Assembly (NCBI RefSeq): GCF_010993775.1
Contig: NZ_WOTO01000019.1
Location: forward strand, 62,001-126,000
Direction: 5' to 3'
Source of the DNA: Fodinicola feengrottensis
Lineage (GTDB): Bacteria; Actinomycetota; Actinomycetes; Mycobacteriales; HKI-0501
Length of the DNA: 64,000 nucleotides
A model generated the notes under the pieces. It saw only the letters and a list, made by a program, of their open reading frames with translations. It was not told the origin of the DNA and did no database searches. The position numbers and the translations under genes are program-made. Shown here piece by piece: positions 38,838-48,718 of the stretch; position 1 is the first letter of the stretch; every line of letters starts with the position of its first letter.

Positions 38838-40099
38838 GCGATCCGCTGCTGTGGTCAGGTGACGTGATCGTGGCTGGCGCGGCTCGCTCGGCGGGCTGCG
38901 CTGCAGCCGTCGCGGCCGCCCGCGAGGGCGCGTCGGTGCTGCTGGTGGAATCGGCCGGGTTCTTCGGCGGCACCGGCGCGGCCGTCCTGGACACGTTCTA
39001 CGGCTTCTATCCCCCGGGGGCGGCAACGAGAGAGAGTCGTCGGCGGCATTGGCTGGGGGAGGTGTGCGAGGCGCTGTTCGCCAGGGAAGCGGCTTTCGAG
39101 CGTCCGAACACCTATGGCGCCGGCACGGGAGTCACGTACGAGCCGGAGATCCTCAAACAGGTCTGGGACGACCTGCTGGCCGACGCCGATGTCACGACCT
39201 TGCTGCACGCGACCGTCACCGATGTCCTTATGGACGGCGACAAAGTCAGCCACCTCGGACTGCACACGGCCGCCGGCCCACGGTCGGTGAAAGCGGTCGT
39301 CTACATCGACGCAACCGGCGACGCGGAGCTGGCCTGGCGGGCCGGCGCTGCCGTGGACGCGCCGCGCGACCAGGTCCGCCGACAGCCGATGACCGCGACT
39401 TTTCGGCTTGGTGGTGTGGATCTGGCCCGTACGTCGGCGGCCGACCTGCATCGCCGAATGGCCGAGGCGACCGGTTATGTGTTGCCACGCCGGGAAGGCT
39501 CGACTCACCGGACAATGCTGCCCGGGGTCGTACACACCAACCTGACGCGCGTGAGCGGCGCCGATCCGACCGACCCGTGGCAGCTGTCCGACGCGGAGCG
39601 GGAAGGCCGTCGACAGGTCCGCGAATACGTCCGGTTCCTGACCGCCGAAGTGCCTGGCTACGAGCAGGCGTACCTGATCAACACGTCCATAAGGATCGGC
39701 GTACGAGAGAGCCGCCGGCTGCGCGGCCGCTACTTGCTGACTCGCTATGACGTCCTGCAGGCACGTGAGTTCGCCGACGCGATCGCCCGCTGCGGGGCGC
39801 CGGTCGAGGACCACGACGGCGGCTCGAAGACCGTGTGGGAGTACGTCGGCGGGGCGGCCACCGGACGCAGTTACGGCGTGCCGTACGGCTGCCTGCTGCC
39901 GGTCGAGGTCGGCAACCTGCTGGTCGCCGGCCGCTGCCTGTCCGCGACGCACAGCGCGCACGCATCGGTCCGGTCGATGGCCCAGTGCTTCGCCACCGGG
40001 CAAGCCGCCGGCACCGCGGCCAGCTTCGGTGAAAACCCGGCTGACCTCGATGTTCAGGTACTGCGCAAGCGACTGATCGACCAGGGAGCATTGCTGTGA
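38834..40099 (+). CDS. FAD-dependent oxidoreductase (FAD_oxidored type)
   Basis: A 421-residue flavoprotein with a Rossmann start VIVAGAARSAGCAAAVAAAR. The usual VGGGxAG is altered and one residue longer. It is followed by GASVLLVESAGFFGGTGAA, YIDATGDAELAWRAGA and, near the end, LLVAGRCLSATHSAHASVRS. The last segments are typical of the PF12831-like oxidoreductases found in polysaccharide and polyol catabolic clusters. The start overlaps the SDR stop (ATGA) and its stop overlaps the next start (GTGA). The frame is otherwise intact. Confidence 0.88.
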   Translation: MSDPLLWSGDVIVAGAARSAGCAAAVAAAREGASVLLVESAGFFGGTGAAVLDTFYGFYPPGAATRESRRRHWLGEVCEALFAREAAFERPNTYGAGTGVTYEPEILKQVWDDLLADADVTTLLHATVTDVLMDGDKVSHLGLHTAAGPRSVKAVVYIDATGDAELAWRAGAAVDAPRDQVRRQPMTATFRLGGVDLARTSAADLHRRMAEATGYVLPRREGSTHRTMLPGVVHTNLTRVSGADPTDPWQLSDAEREGRRQVREYVRFLTAEVPGYEQAYLINTSIRIGVRESRRLRGRYLLTRYDVLQAREFADAIARCGAPVEDHDGGSKTVWEYVGGAATGRSYGVPYGCLLPVEVGNLLVAGRCLSATHSAHASVRSMAQCFATGQAAGTAASFGENPADLDVQVLRKRLIDQGALL

Positions 40100-41049
40100 G
40101 CCGCGTACGTACGGTCATGGGCGATGTCGACACCGACCAGCTCGGTGTCATGTTCGCCCACGAGCACCTGCTGATGACCGGCGGCTGGCCGGTCCTGCAC
40201 GAGCCGGACTACCGGCTCGACGACCTGCCGGCCGCCGCCACCGAACTGCGCGCGGCGGCGGCACACGGGCTGTCCGCGGTCGTCGAGATGACCCCGCTCG
40301 GCTTCGGCCGCAGCCCGCGCGGGCTCGCCCAGCTGGCCCGCGAGACCGGCGTCGCGATCATCGCCACCACCGGCTTCCACAAGGTCGAGTATTACGACGA
40401 CCTGCACTGGTTACACCGCTACAGCGCGGACCAGATCAGCCGGCTGCTGATCGAGGAGATCACCGTCGGGATGGACGAATACGGCCTTGTTGGGCCGTAC
40501 GCGGATCGTACGGACGCAAGGGCCGGCGTGATCAAGATCGGCACCCGCTACCACCGGTTGGGCCGCTCGATCGGCAAGCTGATCGAGGCCGTCGGCATGG
40601 CGCATCAGGAGACCGGTGCGCCGGTCGCGACCCACAACGACAAGGGCACCTGCGGCCACGAAGTGCTGGACGCGCTGGTCGCGGCCGGTGTCCAGGAACG
40701 GCACGTGGTGCTGGGCCACATCGACCACAACGCCGACCCGGGGGCTGCTCGCCGAGCTGGCCGCCCGCGGTGCGTACCTCGCCTTCGACCGGCCCGGCCG
40801 GATCAAGTACGCGCCGGACAGCGACTCGGTGGCGCTGCTGGTCGCGGTCGCCGAGCGCGGCGGCGCCGACCGGCTGCTGCTGGGCTGCGCGACCTGGCCC
40901 GGCGCAGCTACTGGCGCAGCCTCGGCGGCGGTCCGGGCCTGGACTACCTGCTACGCGTCTTCGCGCCGCGCATGCGCGCCGAGGGCCACGCGGACCTGGT
41001 CGACGCCGCCCTCACCGTCAACCCGGCCCGCGCCTTCGCCCTTCGGTAG
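40096..41049 (+). CDS. Phosphotriesterase-family (amidohydrolase) protein (two compensating frameshifts)
   Basis: About 317 residues of the PTE/lactonase-like amidohydrolase fold. The metal pair is in GVMFAHEHLLMTGG near residue 20. Strand 4 shows GVIKIGTRYHRLG, where Lys would be the bridging lysine. Strand 5 is GAPVATHNDKGTCG, and strand 6 VVLGHIDHNADPG. The frame shifts near 40742 (run of five G) and returns near 40890, before LARRSYWRSLGGGPGLDYLL. Relatives hydrolyse lactones or phosphoesters. It is the last overlapping gene of the operon. Confidence 0.88.
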   Translation: MSRVRTVMGDVDTDQLGVMFAHEHLLMTGGWPVLHEPDYRLDDLPAAATELRAAAAHGLSAVVEMTPLGFGRSPRGLAQLARETGVAIIATTGFHKVEYYDDLHWLHRYSADQISRLLIEEITVGMDEYGLVGPYADRTDARAGVIKIGTRYHRLGRSIGKLIEAVGMAHQETGAPVATHNDKGTCGHEVLDALVAAGVQERHVVLGHIDHNADPGAARRAGRPRCVPRLRPARPDQVRAGQRLGGAAGRGRRARRRRPAAAGLRDLARRSYWRSLGGGPGLDYLLRVFAPRMRAEGHADLVDAALTVNPARAFALR

Positions 41050-41120
41050 ACCTGCGTCGGGCATGGTGTAGCCGGCCGTTTGACGCTGGATGCCGGCTTC
41101 GGATACGGCGTGGCAGTGAT

Positions 41121-41186
41121 CGCCGAGTGTCGGACTTTGTCCCGCACTCGACGTCGAGTGCGGGATAAAGTGCCGCGGTCGACGTC
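41121..41186. repeat. Tandem-hairpin intergenic repeat, copy 2
   Basis: About 85 percent identical to the 66-bp element at 8271-8336: CGAGTG(T)CGG and complement as a first hairpin, ACGT, then a second hairpin from CGAGTGCGGGA. Here it lies between co-oriented genes, downstream of the phosphotriesterase-like gene, and may end the operon or act as an mRNA stabiliser. Confidence 0.75.
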
Positions 41187-41416
41187 CTCTACGACGGGCA
41201 GACATCGCTGTAGTCAGCAGACGGTGACCACATCGTCGCGTACGCGGACGCCAACAGGCCGGCCTCGCCAAGGATCCAGTCACCAAAAATCCCGCCATGC
41301 GGCACCCAATCAGCGCCAAAACGCCAAAAGGTGACTTTCCTTAATTCATTAGGACCACCTGATCATATTCGCCAACCAAAACGAGAAAAGCCTGGTGGAT
41401 CACTTCAGAGGGAGTT

Positions 41417-41434
41417 AAGTTGTCCGTACAACTT
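41417..41434. promoter_or_regulatory. GntR box upstream of the MFS transporter
   Basis: AAGTTGT, CCGT, ACAACTT: 7-bp perfect arms, 23 bases before the transporter ATG. Its reverse strand shares GTTGTACGGAC with the box at 36467-36485. It links the transporter to the upstream operon. Confidence 0.7.
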
Positions 41435-41456
41435 GACGAATTGTGAGGGATGCCAC

Positions 41457-42729
41457 ATGGCCGAGGTCACCCGCGCCACCGCCGTGTCCACGACCGAACC
41501 CGGCCGGTCGCGGCCGGCCGAGCGGCTCGGCCGGCTGTTGCCGCTCCTGCTGCTGGGCAACGTCGGGATGTTCGCGCTCTACGCCGGCGTCAGTGGGGTT
41601 CTGCTGCCATTACAGGTGGCCGCCATCGACCCCGCCAACAAGGTCGCGAACCTCGGGCTGGTCACCGGCGTCAGCGTGCTCGCCGCGGTGATCTTCACCC
41701 CGCTGGCTGGCAGCTTCTCGGACCGCACCCGCGGCCGCTTCGGCCGGCGGGCGCCGTGGATCCTTGGCGGCGCGCTGGCCTCGCTGGTCGGCATGGTGAT
41801 TTTGGGCAGCGTACGAACCATCGCGTTGCTCTTCGTTTTCTGGGCGCTGACCCAAATCACCATGGGCGCCTACCAGGCGTCGATCACCGCGGTGGTGCCG
41901 GACCGGGTGCCGGCGACCCGGCGCGGCATCGCCTCGGCGGTCATCGGGATGAGCATTCCGCTGGGCAACGCGGTCGGCGCGATCCTGGCCGCCGCCCTCG
42001 CCGCGACCCTGCTGACCGGCTACCTGACGCTCTCACTGCTGGTGATTGCGGTGGCGATTTTGTTCACCACGCTAACAAAAGACCGGCCGGTGGCGGCCGC
42101 CGAAACGACTCGGATCCGGACCGGGGAATGGCTGCGTACGCTGCTGTCGAGCCTCGCCCATCGGGACTTTCGCTGGGTTTTCATCGGCCGCGCCCTGTTG
42201 ATCCTCGGATATTTCCTGGTCGCGACATACAACCTCTATTTGTTGCAGGACTACTACCGGCTGCCGGCCGGTCTTTCGCGCGACCGCCGCGATCGCGATT
42301 CTCAGCCCGATCGGCGCGGTCGCCACCGTGGTCGCGACGGTCGTCGGCGGCGCGCTTTCGGACCGGTTCGGCCGGCGTAAGCCGTTCGTCTTCGGCGCCA
42401 GTTGCCTCGCCGGCGTCGCCTGCGTCATTCCGTTGATTTCCCCGACCTGGACCGGCGTCCTGGCATTCAGCATTGTTTCGGGCCTGGGCCTGGGATGTTA
42501 TCTGTCCGTCGACACCGCGCTGGCCACCCTCGTGCTGCCCTCGGACCGCGACAACGGTCGCGATCTGAGCATTCTCAACATGTCCATGGCGGTGCCGCAG
42601 ATCGTCGCGCCGCTGATCGCCTCCGCCCTCGTCCTGCATGTCGGCGGATATCCGGCGGTCTTCGTCGGCAGCGGGGTGCTCGCCGTCCTCGGCGCGCTCG
42701 CCGTGATTCCCATCCGCGGAGCCAAATAA
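41457..42729 (+). CDS. MFS transporter, probable importer of the operon substrate (one frameshift)
   Basis: About 424 residues with 12 predicted membrane helices. The MFS loop 2-3 signature appears as GSFSDRTRGRFGRRAPWILGG near residue 90, and the equivalent C-terminal loop as GALSDRFGRRKPFVFG. The frame breaks near 42275 after LQDYYRLPAG. ATG 41457 follows GAGGGA. It is separated from the operon by 407 bp (including the hairpin repeat) but carries its own GntR box, so it probably belongs to the same regulon. The substrate is unknown. Confidence 0.88.
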
Positions 42730-42781
42730 CCGCCGCAGAAAGGCAACACTCCGTCATTTTCGACCCTTGAAGGGCAGAGCC

Positions 42782-43699
42782 ATGTCCAAAACAAGCCACA
42801 TCAGGCTTCGGCACGTACTCACCGTCACCGCGGCCGCCGCCGCGATCCTGCTCGGATCGCTGTCGCCGGCCAACGCCGCCACCTATCCCGTCGAATCCGC
42901 CTACACCGCGGCCGGTCCGTACGCGACCACCACCGGCACGGTCGGCAGCACGTACGACCTCTACTACCCCAGCAACTACGCGACGCTCGGCTTCAAAAGC
43001 CCGATCATCACCTGGGGCAACGGCACCAACGCCAACCCGACGATGTATTCCACGCTGTTGAGCCATCTCGCCTCGTACGGCTTCACCGTGATCGCCTCCA
43101 CGCTGCCGAACACCGGCAGTGGCAACGAAATCGACGCCGCCGCGCACTACCTGGTCACCCAGAACAGCACGACTGGCAGTGTTTTCAACGGAAATCTCGA
43201 CATCCATCACGTCGCCGCGGTCGGACACTCGCAGGGTGCCGGTGGCGCCACCCGGGCCGCCACCAGCGACCCGGCGCTGATCACCACGCTGATGACCTTC
43301 TCGCTGCCCAACACCATCTGGGTCGGCTCCAACCCGGACTGTCCGACCGCCAGCGACTGCATGTACAACCCGGCGCAGGTCACCCAGCCGGCTTTCCTGA
43401 TCAGTACGCACGGCGGCGCGGACGGCATCATCGCCAGCCCTGCCACCGAAAAAGGCTACTTCACCAGTCTGCCGGGCCATGGCGCGCTCGGCATTATCCA
43501 GAACTCCGACGGCAAGGCCGCCGACCACTCGGCGTCCCAGGACATCGCCTCCGGCGGCACTCCGGATGGGCTGCTCGGCTACGCGACCGCTTGGCTCACG
43601 TACCAGCTTCGCGGCGACACCACCGCCGCCGGTGCCTTCACCGGCGCCCATCCGGAGCTTCCCACCAACACCAACTGGCCTGGCAGCGCCGCGAAATAA
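42782..43699 (+). CDS. Secreted alpha/beta hydrolase (cutinase/chlorophyllase-like)
   Basis: A 305-residue exported hydrolase. The signal peptide runs to about residue 36 (LTVTAAAAAILLGSLSPANA). The nucleophile elbow is AVGHSQGAGGATRAA near residue 150, and the acid and His positions are probably in STHGGADGI and FTSLPGHGALG. The fold resembles PET hydrolase- and chlorophyllase-type esterases, suggesting action on polymeric or lipid esters outside the cell. ATG 42782 was chosen for the signal peptide. It lies 52 bp after the MFS gene and is convergent with the next gene. The frame is intact. Confidence 0.85.
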   Translation: MSKTSHIRLRHVLTVTAAAAAILLGSLSPANAATYPVESAYTAAGPYATTTGTVGSTYDLYYPSNYATLGFKSPIITWGNGTNANPTMYSTLLSHLASYGFTVIASTLPNTGSGNEIDAAAHYLVTQNSTTGSVFNGNLDIHHVAAVGHSQGAGGATRAATSDPALITTLMTFSLPNTIWVGSNPDCPTASDCMYNPAQVTQPAFLISTHGGADGIIASPATEKGYFTSLPGHGALGIIQNSDGKAADHSASQDIASGGTPDGLLGYATAWLTYQLRGDTTAAGAFTGAHPELPTNTNWPGSAAK

Positions 43700-43701
43700 C
43701 C

Positions 43702-44733
43702 CTACTGGCCGTTCCAGGTGGCCAGCACGCGGAGCTTGTTCCACGGAATGTGGTGCAGTGCGCCGGTGGAGCCGTCCAGGCCGACGTTGTCCAGGATCCC
43801 ACCGTCGCGCATGCCGTTGCCGGGGCGTTGCCACGGCGACCGGCTCGGGTCGGTGAGGTCGTCACCGGCCACTCCGATGCCACTGATCGGACCCGGGCCG
43901 CCACTGTCCAGGATGTAGCCACCGTATTTCTGCATGGCGACACAGATCATCTTCTCTCCGGCGGACGCGCCGGAGAGGGTGTCGCACTGAACCGACGGAT
44001 CGAGTTGCATCCGGGCGCCCATCGGCAGGCAGCTGTTTCCGGAACCATCGCCGTCTGATTTACCAGCGGGCGCACGGAAAGCGCGGCAGCTCTTGGTGGA
44101 GGTGAAATAGAGGGCGTGCTCGATCGAGCCGGTTTGAATCTCGCTGTTGAGAATGAAACCGCTGCCCGCCTGCACCTCCGCGCCGGTGCCAACGCCCTCG
44201 GTCTTGGACGCCGCACCGCCACCGCTCGCGGCCGGCCAGTTGCCACCGCAGGAGCCGTTCCACTGCCCGCTGGACTTGCTCGCTCCCCAAATGGACTTGA
44301 TGGTGCCGTCGTCCTTGTTGTGTACGACGATCCACTCGTCACCTGGAGCCGGCAGCTCGCGAGTCGCGTACGCGGGAATGTGGATGCTGCCGCCGACCGA
44401 ACATCCCCAGTCGCTTTCGCTGAAAGACGGGTGATAAACCGGATCGCTGTTGCTGGCGTCGTAAATGGTGATCTGCCACTGCGGGCCGTTGACCCGTGGA
44501 GTGTTGCTGCCCATGGTGGCGACCATGGAGGCCGAGTGGGAGTCGAGCTTGGGATTGGCCGGGATGGCGGATCGGAAGTAGTTGGTGGACCCGTCCGTAC
44601 CGGTGAACAACTCGGCCGGGCCGGGCTGGCGCGCATCCCAGGCATCGGCCCCCGCGGTGGTGCCGAAACCGGCCACCAGAGCGATGGCTCCGACGGCGGC
44701 CACCGTTCGCGTCCAGCGTCGTACCGTGTCCAT
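43702..44733 (-). CDS. Secreted protein of unknown function
   Basis: A 343-residue protein with a clear signal peptide (RTVAAVGAIALVAGFGTTAG, cleavage near AGADAWD). The mature part is acidic and Gly/Ser-rich, with several cysteines (DWGCSVGG, GSCGGNWP, KSCRAF, NSCLPMG, VQCDTL, MICVAM), suggesting disulfides. There is no catalytic motif that I recognise. ATG 44733 has GGGAGG 6 bases upstream. It is divergent from the kinase gene at 44837, with 103 bp between starts, and its stop is 2 bp from the convergent hydrolase. The frame is intact. Confidence 0.8.
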   Translation of the reverse strand: MDTVRRWTRTVAAVGAIALVAGFGTTAGADAWDARQPGPAELFTGTDGSTNYFRSAIPANPKLDSHSASMVATMGSNTPRVNGPQWQITIYDASNSDPVYHPSFSESDWGCSVGGSIHIPAYATRELPAPGDEWIVVHNKDDGTIKSIWGASKSSGQWNGSCGGNWPAASGGGAASKTEGVGTGAEVQAGSGFILNSEIQTGSIEHALYFTSTKSCRAFRAPAGKSDGDGSGNSCLPMGARMQLDPSVQCDTLSGASAGEKMICVAMQKYGGYILDSGGPGPISGIGVAGDDLTDPSRSPWQRPGNGMRDGGILDNVGLDGSTGALHHIPWNKLRVLATWNGQ

Positions 44734-44836
44734 ACGAACCTCCCTTTTCGTCGCGTACCTCGCTATTCGATCCTTACCGACGCGAGATGGGAGACGTCCC
44801 GAGAAACGATTTCCGGCTGCCTGGCACACTGTCCGG

Positions 44837-46627
44837 GTGGCGAGTGGTCAGCTGATTGCCGGGCGATATCGGCTCGAGAGCGAGCTTGGCGCGGGTGGGA
44901 TGGGCATCGTCTGGCTCGCCACCGATCTCGAACTTCGCCGGAAGGTCGCGCTGAAGCGATCACAGACCGGTGACGCCGGCCAGATCCGGCGGAGGCCATG
45001 ATCGGCGCCGGGCTGACCCATCCGCATGTGGTCACCGTGTTGGACGTGGCGGTCGACGGCGACGACCGCTGGCTGGTGATGGAATACGTGCCGTCGCGCA
45101 GCCTCGCGGAGGTGCTCGCCAACGACGGGCCGCTGCCACCGAACCAGGTCCGCAGGATCGGGGTCGAGCTGGCCGGCGCGCTCGCGGTGATGCACGCGAA
45201 AGGCATGGTGCATCGGGACATCAAGCCGAGCAACGTGCTCATCGCGCAGGACGGCACCGCGAAACTGACCGACCTCGGCATCGCCCGCTGGGCGGAGGCG
45301 ACGCTGACCGGCGGTGCGTACGCGGGTGGCACCGCAGCGTACCTGGCCCCGGAAGCGGCCGACGACCACGAAGCAGGCCCGGCCTCGGACATCTTCTCGC
45401 TCGGCGCCACCCTGTTCGCCGCCGTCACTGGCGGCTCGCCGTGGGGCGGTTCGGGTCCGGCAGCGCAACTGCGCCGGGCCGCCGCGTACGACCTCGAACC
45501 GATGCCGCCGACCGGTGGCCTCGCCCCCGTGCTCGGCGCGTTGATGGCCAAACAACCCGCGCGCCGGCCGACCGCCGACCAGGTGCAGGGCCTGCTGAGT
45601 GGGGACACCACCGACCGCGTCTTTACCCCGGGGCGTCCGCACCGGGGGCGGTTGGTGCTGGTCAGCGCGGTGGTCGTCGGAGTCATGCTGGTGAGTGCCG
45701 GAGTCTTCGCGGCCATTCGGCATCGAACACCCGCGGCGCCTTCGAAGCCAGCCGCCGCCACGTCCCCGGGCGCCCTCGGCGATCCGCGTACGGCCGACCC
45801 GTGCGCGCTGCTCGTACCCGGCTCGCTGGCCCGATTCGGCAAGGTGGCGCTGGAACCCAACTACGGAAATTTCAACCACTGCGATCTCACCGTGGACACC
45901 ACCGGCAAGAGCGACATCATCGACGTGTCGCTGGAATTCCAGCTGCCAGAAGAATATCCGGCTGTGCCACCGGTGCCCGGCAAGCTCGGCCAGGTGCAGC
46001 CCGTGCCGCCGACCGAGAATCGCTGCCAGCGCAGCATCGCGTTGCCCAACCTCTATCTCGTGGTGATTTCGGCCCGGCAGGTGCATAACCAACCCGCGCC
46101 GTTGTGCGGCGCGGCTGAGGCTGTCGCACTGGGCACGTACGGACTGCTGGCGAACGGGCCCATCCCGCACCGGCCGGCCTATAAATCTCCTTCCACCGGT
46201 GCCCTGGACGCGTGCACTTTGTTGTCCGGCAAGGAAATTTCCACCGCGATCGGCGCGGCCGTCAGTGCCGAACCCGACTACGGAAACTGGACCTGTTACT
46301 GGGAACACGGCGGCAGGCAGGTCACCGTCTCCTTCGGCCGGGAATACCCGTTGGAGGGCGATCCACCGGACGGGACCAAAACAACCGTTCAGCGGACGCC
46401 TCGCGTACGTGGACACCTCCACCAACGACGGCCGCCGCGACGAATGCGATCTCACGCTCGTACATCGGCGCTACACGCCCACTGTGGCGTCCGAGAAAGG
46501 CACCCCGCCCCAGCGCGAGGAAACGGTCATCGTCAGCCTGGAGAACAAAGACACCAGCAACGTTCAGACCGAATGCGCGGCCGCCACCGTACTAGCCAGC
46601 GCGCTGGTCGCTCGGCTTCCCCATTAG
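44837..46627 (+). CDS. Transmembrane Ser/Thr protein kinase with duplicated extracellular domain (two frameshifts)
   Basis: About 595 residues. The PknB-like kinase spans residues 1-260: LGAGGMGIVWLA, VALKRS, HRDIKPSNVL and LTDLGIARWAE, with APE as YLAPEAAD. One membrane helix is near residue 275 (VLVSAVVVGVMLVSAGVFA). Outside are two related modules, DPCALL followed by NYGNFNHCDLTV, and DACTLL followed by DYGNWTCYWE, resembling DUF3558-type lipoprotein domains. Frames break near 44992 and 46390. The start is GTG 44837. It is likely a sensor kinase; the ligand is unknown. Confidence 0.88.
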
Positions 46628-47061
46628 GTCCTGCCTGGTTATTCCGGTGGGGGGGTGTCGTAGTGGACTTTCCCCGGACGTGGCCGATGGGCTGGTGATA
46701 CGGCTGGTCAAGTGTTAGTCGGACGGTTGCTGCGCAATATGGGCCTGTCGCCGGGGCGACCGTTTGTGGCGGGCAGACCTGGAAGAGCGACGAATATTCC
46801 TCCTCTGTCGCGGCTGCGAAGAGACCGGTGCGGTGGTGTACTTCGCCCGACGAGGCCCTGGATCAGGTCCGATTTTCACAGTGGCACCATGTGGGGACGA
46901 ATGGGCGTCAGTACCGCTTCGTAGGAAACAAGCAGTTGAGTATCGGGCCAGAGCGCGCTTTGAAATACGAGTTCTCCACAGGGGGTTAAGTGGTCCGTTT
47001 CTTATCCACAGAAACGAAAACTGACGCCCCGGCTGTCGGTAGCGGCCAGTAAAATTGGGTC
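46628..47061. other. Intergenic region with weak duplication of 48.4-48.65 kb
   Basis: No firm gene. Two stretches (near 46655, GTCGTAGTGGACTTTCC, and near 46723, GACGGTTGCTGCGCAA) resemble stretches near 48407 and 48615 in the same order, on the other side of the DUF222-HNH gene. A weak 86-codon frame at 46764-47024 is listed separately. Confidence 0.4.
46764..47024 (+). CDS. Possible small protein
   Basis: An 86-codon frame with a TTG start encoding LEERRIFLLCRGCEETGAVV and later CGDEWASVPL, with a CxxC pair. It lacks a clear ribosome site and no family is recognised. The less biased composition makes it slightly better than the antisense frames elsewhere. Confidence 0.25.
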   Translation: MWRADLEERRIFLLCRGCEETGAVVYFARRGPGSGPIFTVAPCGDEWASVPLRRKQAVEYRARARFEIRVLHRGLSGPFLIHRNEN

Positions 47062-48322
47062 ATGAGCAGAAAACGAAGGCGACCGGAATTCACCGACCCG
47101 AACAAGCAACCGTGGCGCACCATGCCACCGAGCTGGGTCCCCCTGCAAATGCTGGAAGAACTCGACCGGTACGGCCGAGCCGACGCTGACACCGCGCTGG
47201 CCGCGATCGAAACACTGGACAAGGTGATCTCGTATACGCAGGCGATGCAGATGCGGTTCATGGACCGCTTCACCAACGCCCGCCCAGCCGTCGGCGCACC
47301 TTTCTCCAATACGCGGCCGGTGAAATCGCGCGCATCACTGACCTGGAGCCTGTCGGCCGCTCAGAAGCGGTTGAATTTGGCGTACCAACTGGTCCATGAG
47401 CTGCCGGGCACCATGGCTGGGATGTCTCACGGTGACCTTGACCTGCGTAAGGCGTTCACGTTCGCGGACCAGGTCGGCCACCTCTGCCCTGAGGACGCTC
47501 GGAAAGTCGAAGAGACGGTGCTGCCCGGCGCGGACTCCAAGACGCCTCGATCGATCCGAGACAGGGCCCGGCGGGAGGTCATCAAAATCGACCCCCAGCA
47601 GCCGCCGAAACCCGCCGCAAAAAGCTCGTCTCCGAGAGGCGAGTAAAAAAACAACCCTGCGAAGACGGGATGGCTCTGCTGGGCGCGTTCCTGCCCGCCG
47701 AATCAGCGGAGGCGATCTACCGTCGCATCGACACCATCGCCCGCAGCCTTAAAACCAAAGACGAGTCCCGCACCATGGACGCACTCCGCGCCGACGCCCT
47801 CACCGACCTTTGCCTGGGCGTCCCCAGCAACGTACGCACCAAAATCGAACTCCGCGTAGACGCCACGACCTTGATGGGCCTGGACACAACCCAGCGATCT
47901 TGAGTGGCTATGGTCCGATGACCGCGCAACGCGCACGCGAACTCGCTGGAGATGACACCAGTGAGTGGTACCGAATCCTCACCGACCCAGTCAGTGGTGT
48001 CGTGATCGACCACGGCCGTACGCGCTATCGCCCCACCAAAGCGCTACGGGACCTGGTCAACGCACGGGACCAGCGATGCTGCGGACCCGCCTGCAACCGG
48101 CCCGCGGCGACCTGCGAGTTCGACCACACCATCCCTTTCCGCGATCCGGAAGGGAAGACCGCGTACGACAGCGCTGGGCCGGCCTGCAAGTTCCATAACG
48201 ACATCAAAGAACACGGCTGGACCGTCACCCAACCCACACCAGGACGATTCCTGTGGACCAGCCCCACCGGACGCACCTACGACGTCACACCAAACGACCA
48301 ATACCCACCACCACCGTTCTAA
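47062..48322 (+). CDS. DUF222 / HNH endonuclease-domain protein (13E12 repeat type; two frameshifts)
   Basis: About 420 residues from ATG 47062. The N-terminal DUF222 region contains AIETLDKVISYTQAMQMRFM and LSAAQKRLNLAYQLVHELPG. The C-terminal HNH nuclease motif is RDQRCCGPACNRPAATCEFD, then HTIPF and GPACKFHNDIKEHGW. Breaks lie near 47640 and 47900. Actinobacteria carry many such genes and they behave as repetitive, perhaps mobile, elements (REP13E12 in mycobacteria). The flanks here show a faint duplication, in line with insertion. Confidence 0.88.
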
Positions 48323-48718
48323 CGGCAGGAACGGCGCCCGGTGAACCCGGGCTCACCACCGCCAACGAGAGTCGTGAGTCAAGCACGTCTACTACCAAGA
48401 CGGGGATGTCATAGTGAGCTTTCCGACGACGGTGGGCCGGAATCGACTTGGTTTATGGCTGTTTATCGCCAACCACAGGACCGCCTGGCACTGGGTGCTG
48501 GCCCGTCCGCGGTTGACAACTGGCTTGCTGACTACCGGTACGAGGATAGGCCCAGCCCGCTAGTGACAGTAGATCCTCGCCTGCTCGCCGCCAAAATTGG
48601 CGACCACCGCGGTCCGACGGTTGCTGCACAAATGAGCCAACAACCTCCCACACCGCCAAATGCTCTTCCGCCAACCACCCTGCGCCACGCCTCAAATGTC
48701 CCTTAACCCACTACCGGC
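48323..48718. other. Intergenic region without a supported gene
   Basis: About 400 bases between the HNH gene and the large secreted glycosidase. Short frames on both strands have no good starts. It contains the right-hand copies of the stretches described at 46628-47061. Confidence 0.4.

Noticed and set aside
48341..48706. A 121-codon plus-strand frame after the HNH gene
   Set aside because: Proline-rich with no start signal or family; an overlapping minus-strand frame is equally open.
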